DNA of 64,000 bases, from contig NZ_LAQT01000026.1 in the NCBI RefSeq assembly GCF_001294205.1, positions 47,892-111,891 on the forward strand. The letters run 5' to 3'. Position numbers and translations under genes: made by a program. Below are positions 1-9,247 of this stretch, piece after piece; positions within the stretch are counted from its first letter, which is position 1, and each line of letters starts with the position of its first letter. Origin of the DNA: Amantichitinum ursilacus. Lineage in GTDB: Bacteria > Pseudomonadota > Gammaproteobacteria > Burkholderiales > Chitinibacteraceae. The notes under the pieces were generated by a model that did no database searches, was not told the origin of the DNA, and saw only the letters and a program-made list of their open reading frames with translations.

Positions 1-217
1 GTAACGGCTTGCACACAATGGTGCACTTCGTCACGCGCTACAAACGGTTGCGGAACTCCGTGTGTCTTACCGATGCAAAAAGCGGGTTGCAATGTTGTAA
101 AAACATTAGTAACTACTTAACTATTGGGGCCGGCAATCATTCGACATCAACGCTGGCCACCACTCCCCTGCTGCCGAAGGGTTGCCGCTGATCGCAACAC
201 AAGGAAACCGCTCGGTG

Positions 218-3025
218 ATGAACACGTCACGGCTGTATTTTCTGCAGCGCATGCTGGCCATAGTCTGGCCCTTCATGCTGATCGTGCTCGTGCTGGTCAT
301 GCTGCAGTGGGCCTGTCTGGATTTGCTGGCGGCGGGCCGCGCCTATGTGGGCGGCGAGAGCATGTGGTCCAAGGGTCAGAAAGACGCGGCCTATTACCTG
401 GCGCGCTATATCGATTACGGCGAAGTCCGCGATTACCGGGCCTACGAGGCCGCAGTCGCCATCCCGCTGGCCGACCAGCGTGCCCGGCTCGAACTCGATA
501 TGCCCAGGCCGGATCGCGCCGTAATCACCACCAACCTGCTACAAGGTGGCAACGATCGCGCGGATATTCCCGGCATGATCCGGCTGTATCTGCACTTTAA
601 ATGGGCCCCGGACATCGCGGCCGCCATCGATGTGTGGCAGCGCGCCGATATGCAGATCAACCGGCTACAGCAGCTGGCAGCGCACGCGCGCCAATTACGC
701 GAACGCGAAAATGTCTCCACGGCCGATCTCGACACCCTGCGCCAGCAAATCCGCACCCTCAATGCCTCGCTCACGCCACTGGAGGCAGAATTCTCGCAGC
801 GGCTCAGCCACGCCTCCCGCAAGATGGAGGTTGGCCTGGCCAGCGGCTTTACTCTCGCCGCCATTTTGTTGATTGCACTGGCGCTGCGTCGCACTTTCAA
901 GCTGGTGCGGCAGCGCGAATTGTCGGATGCCGCATTACGCCATAGCGAACAGCGTTTTCAGTTGGCGGTAAACGGCAGCAACGACGGCATCTGGGATTGG
1001 GACATGACCACCGACCATGTCTGGTATTCCCCGCGCTTTCGCCAGTTGCTGGGCGTTAATGAACACGAACTGGCCGAAACGCCCGACGCCTGGTTTGATC
1101 GCGTGCATCCCGACGACCAGCCCTTGATTGCGGTGGCGCGCAGCAAGCGATTTCGCAACGGCCAGGCGCACGATGTGGAGTATCGCGTGCTGACTGGCCA
1201 CAACGGCTATCACTGGTTTCGCGTGCGCGGGCGGGCGGCGTTTGATCTGGAAGGCCGCCCCGTGCGCATGGCGGGCTCGATTACCGATATTACCGATCGC
1301 AAAGCGGCTGAACTGGCGCTGCATCTGGAAAAAGAAAAAGCCGAAATCACGCTGGCCTCGATTGCCGACGCGGTCATTACCACCGATATCCTCGGCCGCA
1401 TCCAGTATCTGAACCCCGCCGCCGAACGCCTGCTCAGCATCGCGCGCGATTCCGCTGCTGCGCGCAGCCTGGACGATATCTGCCGACTGGTGGACCAGAC
1501 CGAGATGGCCATCAGCCTGTTAGCCGATGACGCCAATCTGCCCGACGCGCTGGACCCCAATCTGCGTGATTTCCGCTTGCTGCGGCATGACGGGGTTGAA
1601 GTCTCGGTCGACCGGGCGCTGGCGCCCTTGCGCGGCCGCCACGGCGATGTCACCGGGATGGTGCTGGTATTGCACGACGCCACGCGCGAGCGCCAATACG
1701 CCGCCAACCTGAGCTGGCAAGCCAGCCACGATGCGCTAACCGGATTGGTGAACCGGCGCGAGTTCGAGCGCCGCCTGGCTCAGCTGTACAACCGCACGCT
1801 GCAGCGCGCTGCGCAACACGCGCTGATGTTTCTGGATCTGGACCAGTTCAAGATCGTCAACGACACCTGCGGCCATGCTGCAGGCGACGAGCTGTTGCGT
1901 CAGTTGGCCGGCGTGCTGCAACAACATCTACGCCAGACCGACACGCTGGCGCGTATTGGCGGCGATGAATTTGGCGTTTTGCTGGAAAACTGTGCGCCTG
2001 AGCAAGCCTTGCGCATCGCCGAAACGCTGCGGCAATCGGTGCGCGATTTTCACTTTGCCTTTGGCAGCCAGTCGTTTGCGATTGGCGCCAGCATCGGCAT
2101 GGTGCATATCGGCGATAACCACATGGCCCTGCAAGAACTACTGCGCGCCGCCGACGCCGCCTGTTATATGGCCAAGGAAAAAGGCCGCAATCGGGTGCAG
2201 CAATATTCGCCGCAAGATCACGAGGTCACCTTGCGTCATGGCGAAATGGAATGGGTGCAGCGGCTCAAGCGCGCGCTAAGTGAAGATCGCTTTCGCCTGT
2301 ATGCGCAGGAGATTGTCGGCCTCAGCAGCGCCAGCTTTGGCCAGCGCCATGTGGAGGTATTGTTGCGGCTGCTGGATGAGCACGATCAGATCGTGCCGCC
2401 GATGGCGTTTATCCCTGCGGCCGAGCGCTACAACCTGATGCCCGATATCGACCGTTGGGTGCTGCTGAACACGCTCAAAACCCTGGCCGCGCGCGAGCAA
2501 GCCGGGCTGCCGCCCTTGGCCTTGTGCGCCATCAATCTGTCAGGCGCGTCGGTGGGCGATGAACACTTTCTGCAATACGCGCTGGAGCAGATCCGGCAAA
2601 GCGGCATTGATCCGGCGCGGCTGTGCTTTGAGATTACCGAAACCACCGCCGTCGCCAGCCTGACGCGCGCCACCTGGTTTATGCAGCAATTAAGCGCGCT
2701 GGGTTGCTGCTTTGCGCTGGATGACTTTGGCGCAGGGATGTCGTCGTTTGGCTATCTCAAGCACTTGCCGGTGCAATATCTGAAAATCGACGGTGGCTTT
2801 GTCAAAGACATGCTCAATGACCCGATCGACCGCGCCATGGTCAGCGCCATCAATGAAATCGGCCATCTGATGGGCAAACAAACCGTGGCGGAATTTGTGG
2901 AGAACCAGGCCATTGCCGATGCCCTGCGCCAATTGGGCGTCGATTATGCGCAAGGCTACGGTCTGGCGCGGCCGGAACCCTTCCGGCTGATGCACCGCGA
3001 TATTCCCGACGCGCGCTACGCTTGA
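218..3025 (+). CDS. Membrane-anchored PAS-PAS-GGDEF-EAL c-di-GMP protein
   Basis: Predicted bifunctional cyclic-di-GMP enzyme of 935 aa. Two membrane helices (about residues 12-33 and 205-225) bracket a periplasmic sensor region. A PAS/PAC unit (about 245-364) and a second PAS (about 373-480) follow. The GGDEF domain (about 500-660) has an intact GGDEF at about 579 and an RxxD inhibitory site five residues upstream, so cyclase activity with product feedback is likely. The EAL domain (about 680-930) has the signature as EVLLR, plus INLS, FEITET, DDFGAG and YLKIDG, so phosphodiesterase activity is also possible. The ATG at 218 is chosen because AAGGAAA lies 10 nt before it; an in-frame TTG at 182 lacks this. 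The gene stands alone, tail to tail with the amidase gene. Its input signal is unknown. Confidence 0.93.
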   Translation: MNTSRLYFLQRMLAIVWPFMLIVLVLVMLQWACLDLLAAGRAYVGGESMWSKGQKDAAYYLARYIDYGEVRDYRAYEAAVAIPLADQRARLELDMPRPDRAVITTNLLQGGNDRADIPGMIRLYLHFKWAPDIAAAIDVWQRADMQINRLQQLAAHARQLRERENVSTADLDTLRQQIRTLNASLTPLEAEFSQRLSHASRKMEVGLASGFTLAAILLIALALRRTFKLVRQRELSDAALRHSEQRFQLAVNGSNDGIWDWDMTTDHVWYSPRFRQLLGVNEHELAETPDAWFDRVHPDDQPLIAVARSKRFRNGQAHDVEYRVLTGHNGYHWFRVRGRAAFDLEGRPVRMAGSITDITDRKAAELALHLEKEKAEITLASIADAVITTDILGRIQYLNPAAERLLSIARDSAAARSLDDICRLVDQTEMAISLLADDANLPDALDPNLRDFRLLRHDGVEVSVDRALAPLRGRHGDVTGMVLVLHDATRERQYAANLSWQASHDALTGLVNRREFERRLAQLYNRTLQRAAQHALMFLDLDQFKIVNDTCGHAAGDELLRQLAGVLQQHLRQTDTLARIGGDEFGVLLENCAPEQALRIAETLRQSVRDFHFAFGSQSFAIGASIGMVHIGDNHMALQELLRAADAACYMAKEKGRNRVQQYSPQDHEVTLRHGEMEWVQRLKRALSEDRFRLYAQEIVGLSSASFGQRHVEVLLRLLDEHDQIVPPMAFIPAAERYNLMPDIDRWVLLNTLKTLAAREQAGLPPLALCAINLSGASVGDEHFLQYALEQIRQSGIDPARLCFEITETTAVASLTRATWFMQQLSALGCCFALDDFGAGMSSFGYLKHLPVQYLKIDGGFVKDMLNDPIDRAMVSAINEIGHLMGKQTVAEFVENQAIADALRQLGVDYAQGYGLARPEPFRLMHRDIPDARYA

Positions 3026-3053
3026 GCACGCGGCGGGCCTGTATCGCGGGCGC

Positions 3054-3752
3054 TTACTGCAAGCACGCCTTGGCGGCGGCCAGGATGGCGTCGCCGATGG
3101 CGGCGCGTGTGGTGGCGCTGCTGAGCCTGGGCGCTTCGTCGCGATTAACGATGACGCCGGCTTCCAGCAATAGCGCAGGCACTTTGCTTTCGCTGATCAC
3201 GGTAAAGTCAGCCGTATACACGCCCGCTTTCTCATCCAGCCAGTCGCGGCTTTCGCCGGGGATTTTTTCGGCATGACTGGCATTGACGCTAAAACCATGC
3301 GCTTGCATTTGCTGGCCCAAAGCCGTGGCGCAACGCGCCGAGCGCGCAAATTGCGGATTGTCGCGGCTGACAAACACCGAGAAACCCTTGCTGTGCTCGG
3401 AATACATCTGCTTGGCGCCTTCGACGGTCCAGCTTTGCATAAACTGCAGCTGGGTCGAATCATGGTGCAGCGACACCAGCAAATCCGCACCGCTGGCCGC
3501 AGCGGCGCGCCGATGCAGGTCTTTGGCCTGGCCATCATCGCCAATCAGGCGCACGGTATAACCGGCCGACAGCAGCTTTTCGCTAACGGCTTCGGCCAGG
3601 GCCTGGTTGTAGCTGAACTCGGTGACGCCAAATGCGCTGGTCGCACCCGGCTTTTCGAGGTAATGCCCGACGTCCAGCGCAATGGTCTGGGGTTGCGCCT
3701 GCGCCAAAGCCGCCACCAGCAGCGCCGCGAGCGCCAGCCACGATTTATTCAT
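3054..3752 (-). CDS. Secreted N-acetylmuramoyl-L-alanine amidase (Amidase_3 family)
   Basis: Zinc amidase that cleaves the bond between MurNAc and L-alanine in peptidoglycan; 232 aa. A signal peptide ends at about residue 20 (ALAQA|QP). Expected zinc ligands are visible: His30 in DVGH, Glu45 in FGVTEF and His96 in SLHHD. A C-terminal catalytic Glu sits in LLLEAGV. It lacks the AMIN targeting domain of E. coli AmiB/AmiC, so it is a catalytic-domain-only member that is probably periplasmic. The gene overlaps the end of the upstream membrane-protein gene by 8 nt, so the two are probably translationally coupled. Confidence 0.88.
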   Translation of the reverse strand: MNKSWLALAALLVAALAQAQPQTIALDVGHYLEKPGATSAFGVTEFSYNQALAEAVSEKLLSAGYTVRLIGDDGQAKDLHRRAAAASGADLLVSLHHDSTQLQFMQSWTVEGAKQMYSEHSKGFSVFVSRDNPQFARSARCATALGQQMQAHGFSVNASHAEKIPGESRDWLDEKAGVYTADFTVISESKVPALLLEAGVIVNRDEAPRLSSATTRAAIGDAILAAAKACLQ

Positions 3753-4092
3753 TGGATGCGTCCACAGGTACGGTCACCGGCGCTTTGGCGCGATGCGCCG
3801 CAATTTTGTTGCGCAACAGATTCATCATCACAATGTCGCGCGCGCCCAGCAGTACAAACACCCACACCACCAGCACGGCCATGTACACGCCGGAATCATT
3901 GGTAATGCCGGGCACCAGATGATGCAACAGCGGATTGATACCAAACGGCACGGTTAAAAACGCCACCACCGCCAGCACCAACGTCGAAATCATGCGTTCT
4001 TTAACAAAAGTGCCACGCAACAACACGCGTTGTTCCCAGCGGGTAAGCCCTTGCAGTTCGGGTACGCTGTCCGCGCGAATATAAAAAGCCAT
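3745..4092 (-). CDS. Small two-helix membrane protein of unknown function
   Basis: A 115-aa protein I do not recognise. It has a short polar N-terminus containing LTRWEQRVLLRG, then two hydrophobic stretches at about residues 35-57 and 68-88, and a basic C-terminal tail (RNKIAAHRAKAP). This predicts an inner-membrane protein with two helices. It is the first gene of a two-gene unit and overlaps the amidase gene by 8 nt, which supports its reality and hints at a cell-envelope role. No function is assigned. Confidence 0.7.
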   Translation of the reverse strand: MAFYIRADSVPELQGLTRWEQRVLLRGTFVKERMISTLVLAVVAFLTVPFGINPLLHHLVPGITNDSGVYMAVLVVWVFVLLGARDIVMMNLLRNKIAAHRAKAPVTVPVDASNE

Positions 4093-4274
4093 TGCAAAAG
4101 AGTCCGTTACAGATCGATCAAGGCGGGCAGTTTCGCGTCTACCCGCATAAAAAGCAAGGCGCGTGCGGCGTGGATTCCTGGCGCGCGCCGCTCAGGCTAT
4201 GATGCCCTGCGCGCATACAGCCAAAGCATATTAAAAAGCCGCCAGCGCAGCGGCACACCGATGGGGACAACACG

Positions 4275-5312
4275 ATGAAAGTACGTCTGCTAGCGCTTAC
4301 GCTGACTGGCGCGGCCCTGCTTGCGGCGCAACCGGCGCACGCCGCGCCGATGCAAACCACCGCGCTGGCGCAAAGCCTGCTGGATGATGTGGCGCTGCCC
4401 GCGCAAAAGCGGCTGGTGGAAGCCACGCAAACCCTCGCGCAGCGCATGACCGACGTCTGCGCCACGCCCGATGCCGAACACCTGGCGGCGGCGCAAAGTG
4501 CCTGGCGCAGTGCCGATCAGATCTGGCGCGGCATGGAAACGCTGCGCATCGGCCCCAACCGCCAGCAAGATGCCTTGCGGCAGTTCGAGCCGTGGCCACT
4601 GGATGAGGCCGTGTTGGCGCAAAACATCCAGCGCACGCCAGCAGACCCGGACAGCCCGCAAGCCGTATATGAATCCGCCCTGCTGCCCGCAGGCGGCAAC
4701 GGCCTGCCTGCGCTGGAATATCTGTTATTTAGCGGCCGCTTTAAAACCGCACCCGCGCTGAGCAAACCGCAGCAATGCCAGTTTGGCCGCTGGGTCGCCA
4801 ACGGCATGGCGCGGCGCGCGCAAACGCTGGCGCTGGAATGGAACACGCTGCGCACCGGTTTCGGCTACAACGCCACCCTGCAAACGCCGTATCTGATCGA
4901 AGCCCTGGGTAATGCGGTGGCGGGCATCAAGGAACTGGGCCAGCGCCAGTTGGCGCAAGGCCATACCGATCCAGTGCAAGCCGATTTGCGCGGCTGGCGT
5001 TCGGGTAGCGGCAAGGCCAATCTGGAAGCGGGCCTTAACAGCATCGAGAACACGCTGCTTGGCGCGCCATCCGGCCTGGGTTTTGATGATTTGCTGGCCT
5101 CGCGCGGCGATGTCAGCACCGGGCCGCAATTACAGGAAAAAATCATCAATGTGCGCCTGGCGCTGGCAGCACTGCCGGTGGGATTTGAACAGCAGCCGGG
5201 CCAATGGCGCGGCGAGATGTTCAGCGTGCAGGCGCGGCTGGATGAGCTGGCGGATTTTCTACGCGGGCCGTTTGTGGATGCCTTGGGCTTTCCATTCAAG
5301 ACCGCGCAATAA
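4275..5312 (+). CDS. Imelysin-family periplasmic protein (COG3489 type)
   Basis: A 345-aa exported protein with a clear signal peptide (MKVRLLALTLTGAALLAAQPAHA is the start region, cleaved after AHA). It is mostly helical and contains GLPALEYLLF at about residues 154-163. This corresponds to the GxHxxE motif of imelysin/IrpA proteins, but the His is replaced by Pro, as I recall for the COG3489 branch. Family members are linked to iron handling; actual ligand binding here is unproven. GGGGA upstream supports the ATG at 4275. No iron transporter lies next to it, and a hairpin terminator follows. Confidence 0.82.
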   Translation: MKVRLLALTLTGAALLAAQPAHAAPMQTTALAQSLLDDVALPAQKRLVEATQTLAQRMTDVCATPDAEHLAAAQSAWRSADQIWRGMETLRIGPNRQQDALRQFEPWPLDEAVLAQNIQRTPADPDSPQAVYESALLPAGGNGLPALEYLLFSGRFKTAPALSKPQQCQFGRWVANGMARRAQTLALEWNTLRTGFGYNATLQTPYLIEALGNAVAGIKELGQRQLAQGHTDPVQADLRGWRSGSGKANLEAGLNSIENTLLGAPSGLGFDDLLASRGDVSTGPQLQEKIINVRLALAALPVGFEQQPGQWRGEMFSVQARLDELADFLRGPFVDALGFPFKTAQ

Positions 5313-5330
5313 CGGGCTGGACTGGTCAAC

Positions 5331-5362
5331 AAAAAGGCGTGGAATTGCTCCACGCCTTTTTT
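5331..5362. terminator. Bidirectional rho-independent terminator
   Basis: An 8-bp perfect stem (GGCGTGGA at 5336-5343, TCCACGCC at 5349-5356) has a 5-nt loop, five A before it and six T after it. It lies between the imelysin gene and the convergent ybbP-like gene and can serve both strands. Confidence 0.85.
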
Positions 5363-5389
5363 GTTACTGCGTTGCGCCGCCGAGCGGGC

Positions 5390-7852
5390 TCAGGCCGGAT
5401 CGCGCAGCAACGCCAAGGCGGTGACGCGCGACAAACGTCGGCGTTCCCAAGCCGTGACCATGCCCGCCAGCACAATGCCGCTAAGCATGCTGGCCAGCGG
5501 CAGCCAATAGTTGAATGTGGTGGGCAAGTTGAGCACCTGACGGCCCAGTAACCAGCCCGCCACGCTGGCGGACAGCCCCGCCACCAACCCGGCCACCGCG
5601 CCGGTCGCCGAGCCTTCCCAACGCTGGATCGCCGCGATATGGCCGCGCTCCGCGCCGAGCGCGCGCAGGATGGCGGTTTCGCGATGCCGCTCGGGCGCGG
5701 TGGTTTCCAGCGCCGCAATCAACACCACCAGCGCCGCGACCAGGCAGAACGCAAACACCAACTGCAATGCGCTGGTGGCCAGATCAAGAATGCGATGCAC
5801 CTCGGTCAGTACCGCGCCCACATCAAACACACTAACATTGGGGAACTGCGCCACCAGTTGCGGCACCAGGGTTTTATTATCAGGCGGCAAATAAAAACTG
5901 GTGATCAGGCTGGTGGGCATATTGCCGAACATCTGCGCCGTGCCGGTCACAAAGAAATTAACGCGGAAAGAATCCCAATCCACTTTGCGCAGATTGCGCA
6001 CCGTGCCCGTCACCGGCGTACCCGCTACGTCAAAACCCAGCGTATCGCCCAGCTTGATATTGAAGCGCTCGGCCAGACCCGCTTCCACCGACCAACCGGG
6101 TTGCGCGGCGCTTAAAGCCTGGCCGCTTTGCAACTGGTTATCACGCCGCAGCGTATCGCCCCAGCTTAGATTGAATTCGCGCTCGGCCAACTGGCGCGAG
6201 CGGTCATCCTGATATTGCCGGTCAAGCACGGGCTTGCCGTTATGTGCGGTCCAGCGCCCGCGGATCATCGGCTGCAACGCGATATTGGCGTAACCGGCCC
6301 TGGCCATGCTTTGCTTGAACGCCGCCTGCTGATCGGGCTGCAGGTTAATCACAAACTGGTTAGGTGCGTCGGCCGGAATGCGGCTTTGCCACGTCGCCAA
6401 TAGATCATGCTCCACCACCGTCAGCAGCCAGACGCCCAGCAAGCCCATGGCCAGCGCCGACATCTGCGCCATGCTCAGCCAGCGTCGCCGCAGTAACTGG
6501 CGCAAGGCAATTCGCGCCGCAAAACCGTGGCTATAACGGCCCAGCAAAGCGAGCCCGCCCCAGCCCAGCGCCGCCGCCAGCGCCAGCGCGCCCAACATGG
6601 CGCCGACCACGATCAGCGTCAGTTTGAGATTGCCGCCCAGCCAGAACAACAACGCCCCCGCGCAAATGGCCACCAACACCCAGCTGATCCATACCGTAGG
6701 GGATGCGCTCACGTCATGCCGCAATACACGTATCGGCGGCGTGCGCGCCAGTTGCAACAGCGCGGGGCCTGCCGTGCCCAATAGCAGTACGCCCCCCAAG
6801 GCGGAAGCCGCCAGCCACTGCAGCGGATCACCCGGTGGCAGCGGCGCAGGCAGACGTGCGCGCACGGCCCATTCCAGCCCGGCCTGCGCGGCCCATCCCA
6901 GTCCACCACCGATCAACGCTGCCAATAACCACAGCGCCAGCAATTCCAGCCACAGCATGCTGGCGACGGTGCGACGCGATGCCCCCAGCGCCACCAGCAA
7001 AGCCACCGCATCGGTCTGGCGCAAGGCATGACGGCGCGCGGCCAGCAGCACGGCCGTGCAGGCCAATGCGGCCGCCAGCAAGCTGACCAGACGCAAGAAA
7101 TCTTCGGCGCGTTCCAGCGTTACTTTGACCTCGGGGCGTGATTCCCGCACGTCCTCCAATCGTTCGCCGCGGCCCAGTTGCTGGCGCGTGGCGTGTTTCC
7201 ACTGCCGCACCGCATCGGCTGTGCCCGCCACCAGCAGGCGATAGCGCACGCGGCTACCAAAGCCGATCAAGCCGGTACTGGGCAGATCTTGCTGGTTAAG
7301 CAGCAAGCGCGGCTGCAAGCCGGAGAAATCCAGCGCGGCATCGGGTTCGCGATTGATCAGCTCGGCCACGGTAAAACTGCGCGTGCCCAGCTGGATCTGT
7401 CCGCCTTGCTGCACTTGCAGCGCATTCGCCAGCCGCACGTCCAGCCATACCTGGCCCGGCGCCGGAATCGCCGTCGCCGGTCTGGTGCCCTGCCCGGCTT
7501 GCAACAACAGTTGGCCGCGCAAGGGATAGCCCGTGGTCACGGCCTTGATGGTGCCGAGATGCGTTTTGCCATGGGCGCTGACCATGCTGGGAAACTGCGC
7601 CAGACGCGCCACCTGCAACCCGGCCTTCAGCGCGGATTGTTCAGCGGCGGGGTTAATCGGGTGATCCGCGCTCAGCACCGCATCGGCCGCCAGCAAATCG
7701 TTGGCCTGGGTGCTTAGCAATCCCGACATCCGCGTGGTGAGCAAACCCACGGCGGTTAGCGCGGCGATGGTGACAATCAGCGCCGCCAGCAGCGTGCGGT
7801 AATCGCCCGCCGCCATGCCGCGCCAGAAGCGACGCAATGTAATACGGATCAT
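5390..7852 (-). CDS. ybbP: FtsX-like ABC transporter permease (YbbP type)
   Basis: Inner-membrane permease of the MacB/FtsX class, 820 aa, close to the 804 aa of E. coli YbbP. It has an N-terminal helix followed by a large periplasmic domain, two FtsX-type helical bundles (middle and C-terminal), and an RxTAILRALGAER-like coupling segment near the end (TAILRALGAERGHIAA). The ATG at 7852 overlaps the ybbA stop as ATGA with GGAG 8 nt before it, so it is preferred over 7870. It pairs with the ATPase YbbA; the tesA neighbour suggests envelope or lipid export work, but the substrate is unknown. Confidence 0.88.
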   Translation of the reverse strand: MIRITLRRFWRGMAAGDYRTLLAALIVTIAALTAVGLLTTRMSGLLSTQANDLLAADAVLSADHPINPAAEQSALKAGLQVARLAQFPSMVSAHGKTHLGTIKAVTTGYPLRGQLLLQAGQGTRPATAIPAPGQVWLDVRLANALQVQQGGQIQLGTRSFTVAELINREPDAALDFSGLQPRLLLNQQDLPSTGLIGFGSRVRYRLLVAGTADAVRQWKHATRQQLGRGERLEDVRESRPEVKVTLERAEDFLRLVSLLAAALACTAVLLAARRHALRQTDAVALLVALGASRRTVASMLWLELLALWLLAALIGGGLGWAAQAGLEWAVRARLPAPLPPGDPLQWLAASALGGVLLLGTAGPALLQLARTPPIRVLRHDVSASPTVWISWVLVAICAGALLFWLGGNLKLTLIVVGAMLGALALAAALGWGGLALLGRYSHGFAARIALRQLLRRRWLSMAQMSALAMGLLGVWLLTVVEHDLLATWQSRIPADAPNQFVINLQPDQQAAFKQSMARAGYANIALQPMIRGRWTAHNGKPVLDRQYQDDRSRQLAEREFNLSWGDTLRRDNQLQSGQALSAAQPGWSVEAGLAERFNIKLGDTLGFDVAGTPVTGTVRNLRKVDWDSFRVNFFVTGTAQMFGNMPTSLITSFYLPPDNKTLVPQLVAQFPNVSVFDVGAVLTEVHRILDLATSALQLVFAFCLVAALVVLIAALETTAPERHRETAILRALGAERGHIAAIQRWEGSATGAVAGLVAGLSASVAGWLLGRQVLNLPTTFNYWLPLASMLSGIVLAGMVTAWERRRLSRVTALALLRDPA

Positions 7853-8571
7853 GCGGTGGCTCCGGTCCATTGCGTCATGCGGCCGGCGTCGATGCGTAGC
7901 CGCTGCCCGCAGCGCGCCGCCAGGGTTTCGTCATGGGTGACCAATACCAGCGTGGTTTCGGTTTCGCGGTTCAGCTCAAACAGCAGATCGGCCACCAGTT
8001 GGCCGGTGTGGCTATCAAGGCTGCCAGTGGGCTCGTCGGCAAACAGGATGCGCGGGCCGGTGGCAAACGCGCGCGCCAGGGCCACGCGTTGCTGCTCGCC
8101 GCCTGACAGGGTGCGCGGCGTGTGCTGCATGCGTGAGCCCAGCCCCACGCGTTGCAGCCAGTGCTGGGCTTTTTCGCGCAATTGCGCCTGGCTGGTTTTG
8201 CCGCCAAACAGCTCCAGCGGCAGCATCACGTTTTCCAGCGCCGACAACTCTGGCAATAGTTGAAAAGACTGAAACACAAATCCGGCATACTGCCCGCGCA
8301 CCCGCGCCCGGCCATCTTCATCCAGCGCGCCCAGCGCCTGCCCCGCCAGCAGTACATCACCCTGACTGGGCTGATCCAGACCCGCCAGCAACGACAGCAA
8401 GGTGGATTTGCCCGAGCCCGAAGCGCCCACAATCGCCAGGCTGGCGCCCGCGGCCAGGCTGAACGATATATCGTGCAGAATGTCGATGCTCTGGCCGGCC
8501 GCGTCGACGCGCTTGCCGAGCCCTTTTGCCACCAGCATGCCTTCGGAGAAATCGGTGCGTGTATCGTTCAT
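7849..8571 (-). CDS. ybbA: ABC transporter ATP-binding protein (YbbA type)
   Basis: LolD/MacB-class ATPase, 240 aa. Walker A is [10 protein letters not shown], the signature is LSGGEQQRVALARA, Walker B is RILFADEPTG, and the switch His is in LVTHDE. It forms the transporter with the downstream permease, whose start overlaps its stop. The upstream ATG at 8571 has no clear Shine-Dalgarno site. An in-frame ATG at 8538 (MLVAKG) is an alternative, and would remove the overlap with tesA on the other strand. Confidence 0.9.
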   Translation of the reverse strand: MNDTRTDFSEGMLVAKGLGKRVDAAGQSIDILHDISFSLAAGASLAIVGASGSGKSTLLSLLAGLDQPSQGDVLLAGQALGALDEDGRARVRGQYAGFVFQSFQLLPELSALENVMLPLELFGGKTSQAQLREKAQHWLQRVGLGSRMQHTPRTLSGGEQQRVALARAFATGPRILFADEPTGSLDSHTGQLVADLLFELNRETETTLVLVTHDETLAARCGQRLRIDAGRMTQWTGATA

Positions 8572-9223
8572 GATCGCTGTGCTTTTAATGTTGTTGAGCG
8601 GGTTTGGAGTGGCGCAGGCTGCACCGGCTCCGTCTGCTGTGATTCTGGTTTTCGGCGATAGTTTATCGGCCGGTTACGGCTTGCGCGCGGAACAAGCGTG
8701 GCCGCCGTTGCTGGAGACGCGCATCAACCAGAATGGCGGCAATGTGCGCGTGGTGAATGCCAGCGTATCGGGCGAAACCACCGCGGGTGGTTTGACGCGT
8801 TTGCCTGCCACGCTGGCTGAACACAAACCCACGCTGGTGCTGCTGGAACTGGGCGCCAATGATGGTCTGCGCGGTTTGCCGCTGGATAAAGCCCAGCAAA
8901 ACCTGGCCAGCATGATCAAGCTGATCCAGGCCACCGGCGCGCGCGTGCATCTGATCGGCATGCAGATTCCACCCAACCTGGGCCCCGATTACGTGAAGCA
9001 ATTTGCCGGTATGTACACCACGCTGGCCACTCAATACCACACCAGCCTGACGCCGTTTTTGCTGGCCCCGGTGATTACGCGACCGGAGCTGTTCCAGAAC
9101 GACCAGTTGCATCCGGTGGCCGTCGCCGAACCGATGGTGATGGAACAAATCTTCAAAGACATTCAGCCGCTGCTGAAACCGGCGGCAACGAAGAGCGCGA
9201 GCAATAAAAAACGCGCGGCCTGA
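8555..9223 (+). CDS. tesA: Multifunctional acyl-CoA thioesterase I / lysophospholipase L1 / arylesterase
   Basis: Periplasmic SGNH hydrolase, 222 aa from the GTG at 8555. Block I is GDSLS (Ser36), block III is GAND, and the catalytic Asp and His are in DQLHP (Asp183, His186). It hydrolyses fatty acyl thioesters and lysophospholipids. The GTG start is chosen because GGAG lies 6 nt upstream and it puts an Arg before the signal-peptide core (MRVSFMIAVLLMLLSG, cleaved after AQA). The ATG at 8570 has neither. The gene is divergent from ybbA, as in E. coli, but here the 5' ends overlap. Confidence 0.92.
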   Translation: MRVSFMIAVLLMLLSGFGVAQAAPAPSAVILVFGDSLSAGYGLRAEQAWPPLLETRINQNGGNVRVVNASVSGETTAGGLTRLPATLAEHKPTLVLLELGANDGLRGLPLDKAQQNLASMIKLIQATGARVHLIGMQIPPNLGPDYVKQFAGMYTTLATQYHTSLTPFLLAPVITRPELFQNDQLHPVAVAEPMVMEQIFKDIQPLLKPAATKSASNKKRAA

Positions 9224-9237
9224 ACCGCGCGTTTTTG
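9211..9237 (+). terminator. Terminator of tesA, stop codon in the loop
   Basis: An 8-bp stem (ACGCGCGG at 9211-9218, CCGCGCGT at 9225-9232) is followed by a T run. The tesA stop codon lies in the 6-nt loop. The A-rich flank lets it also serve the convergent dolP operon. Confidence 0.8.
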
Positions 9238-9247
9238 CTGATGCCGC

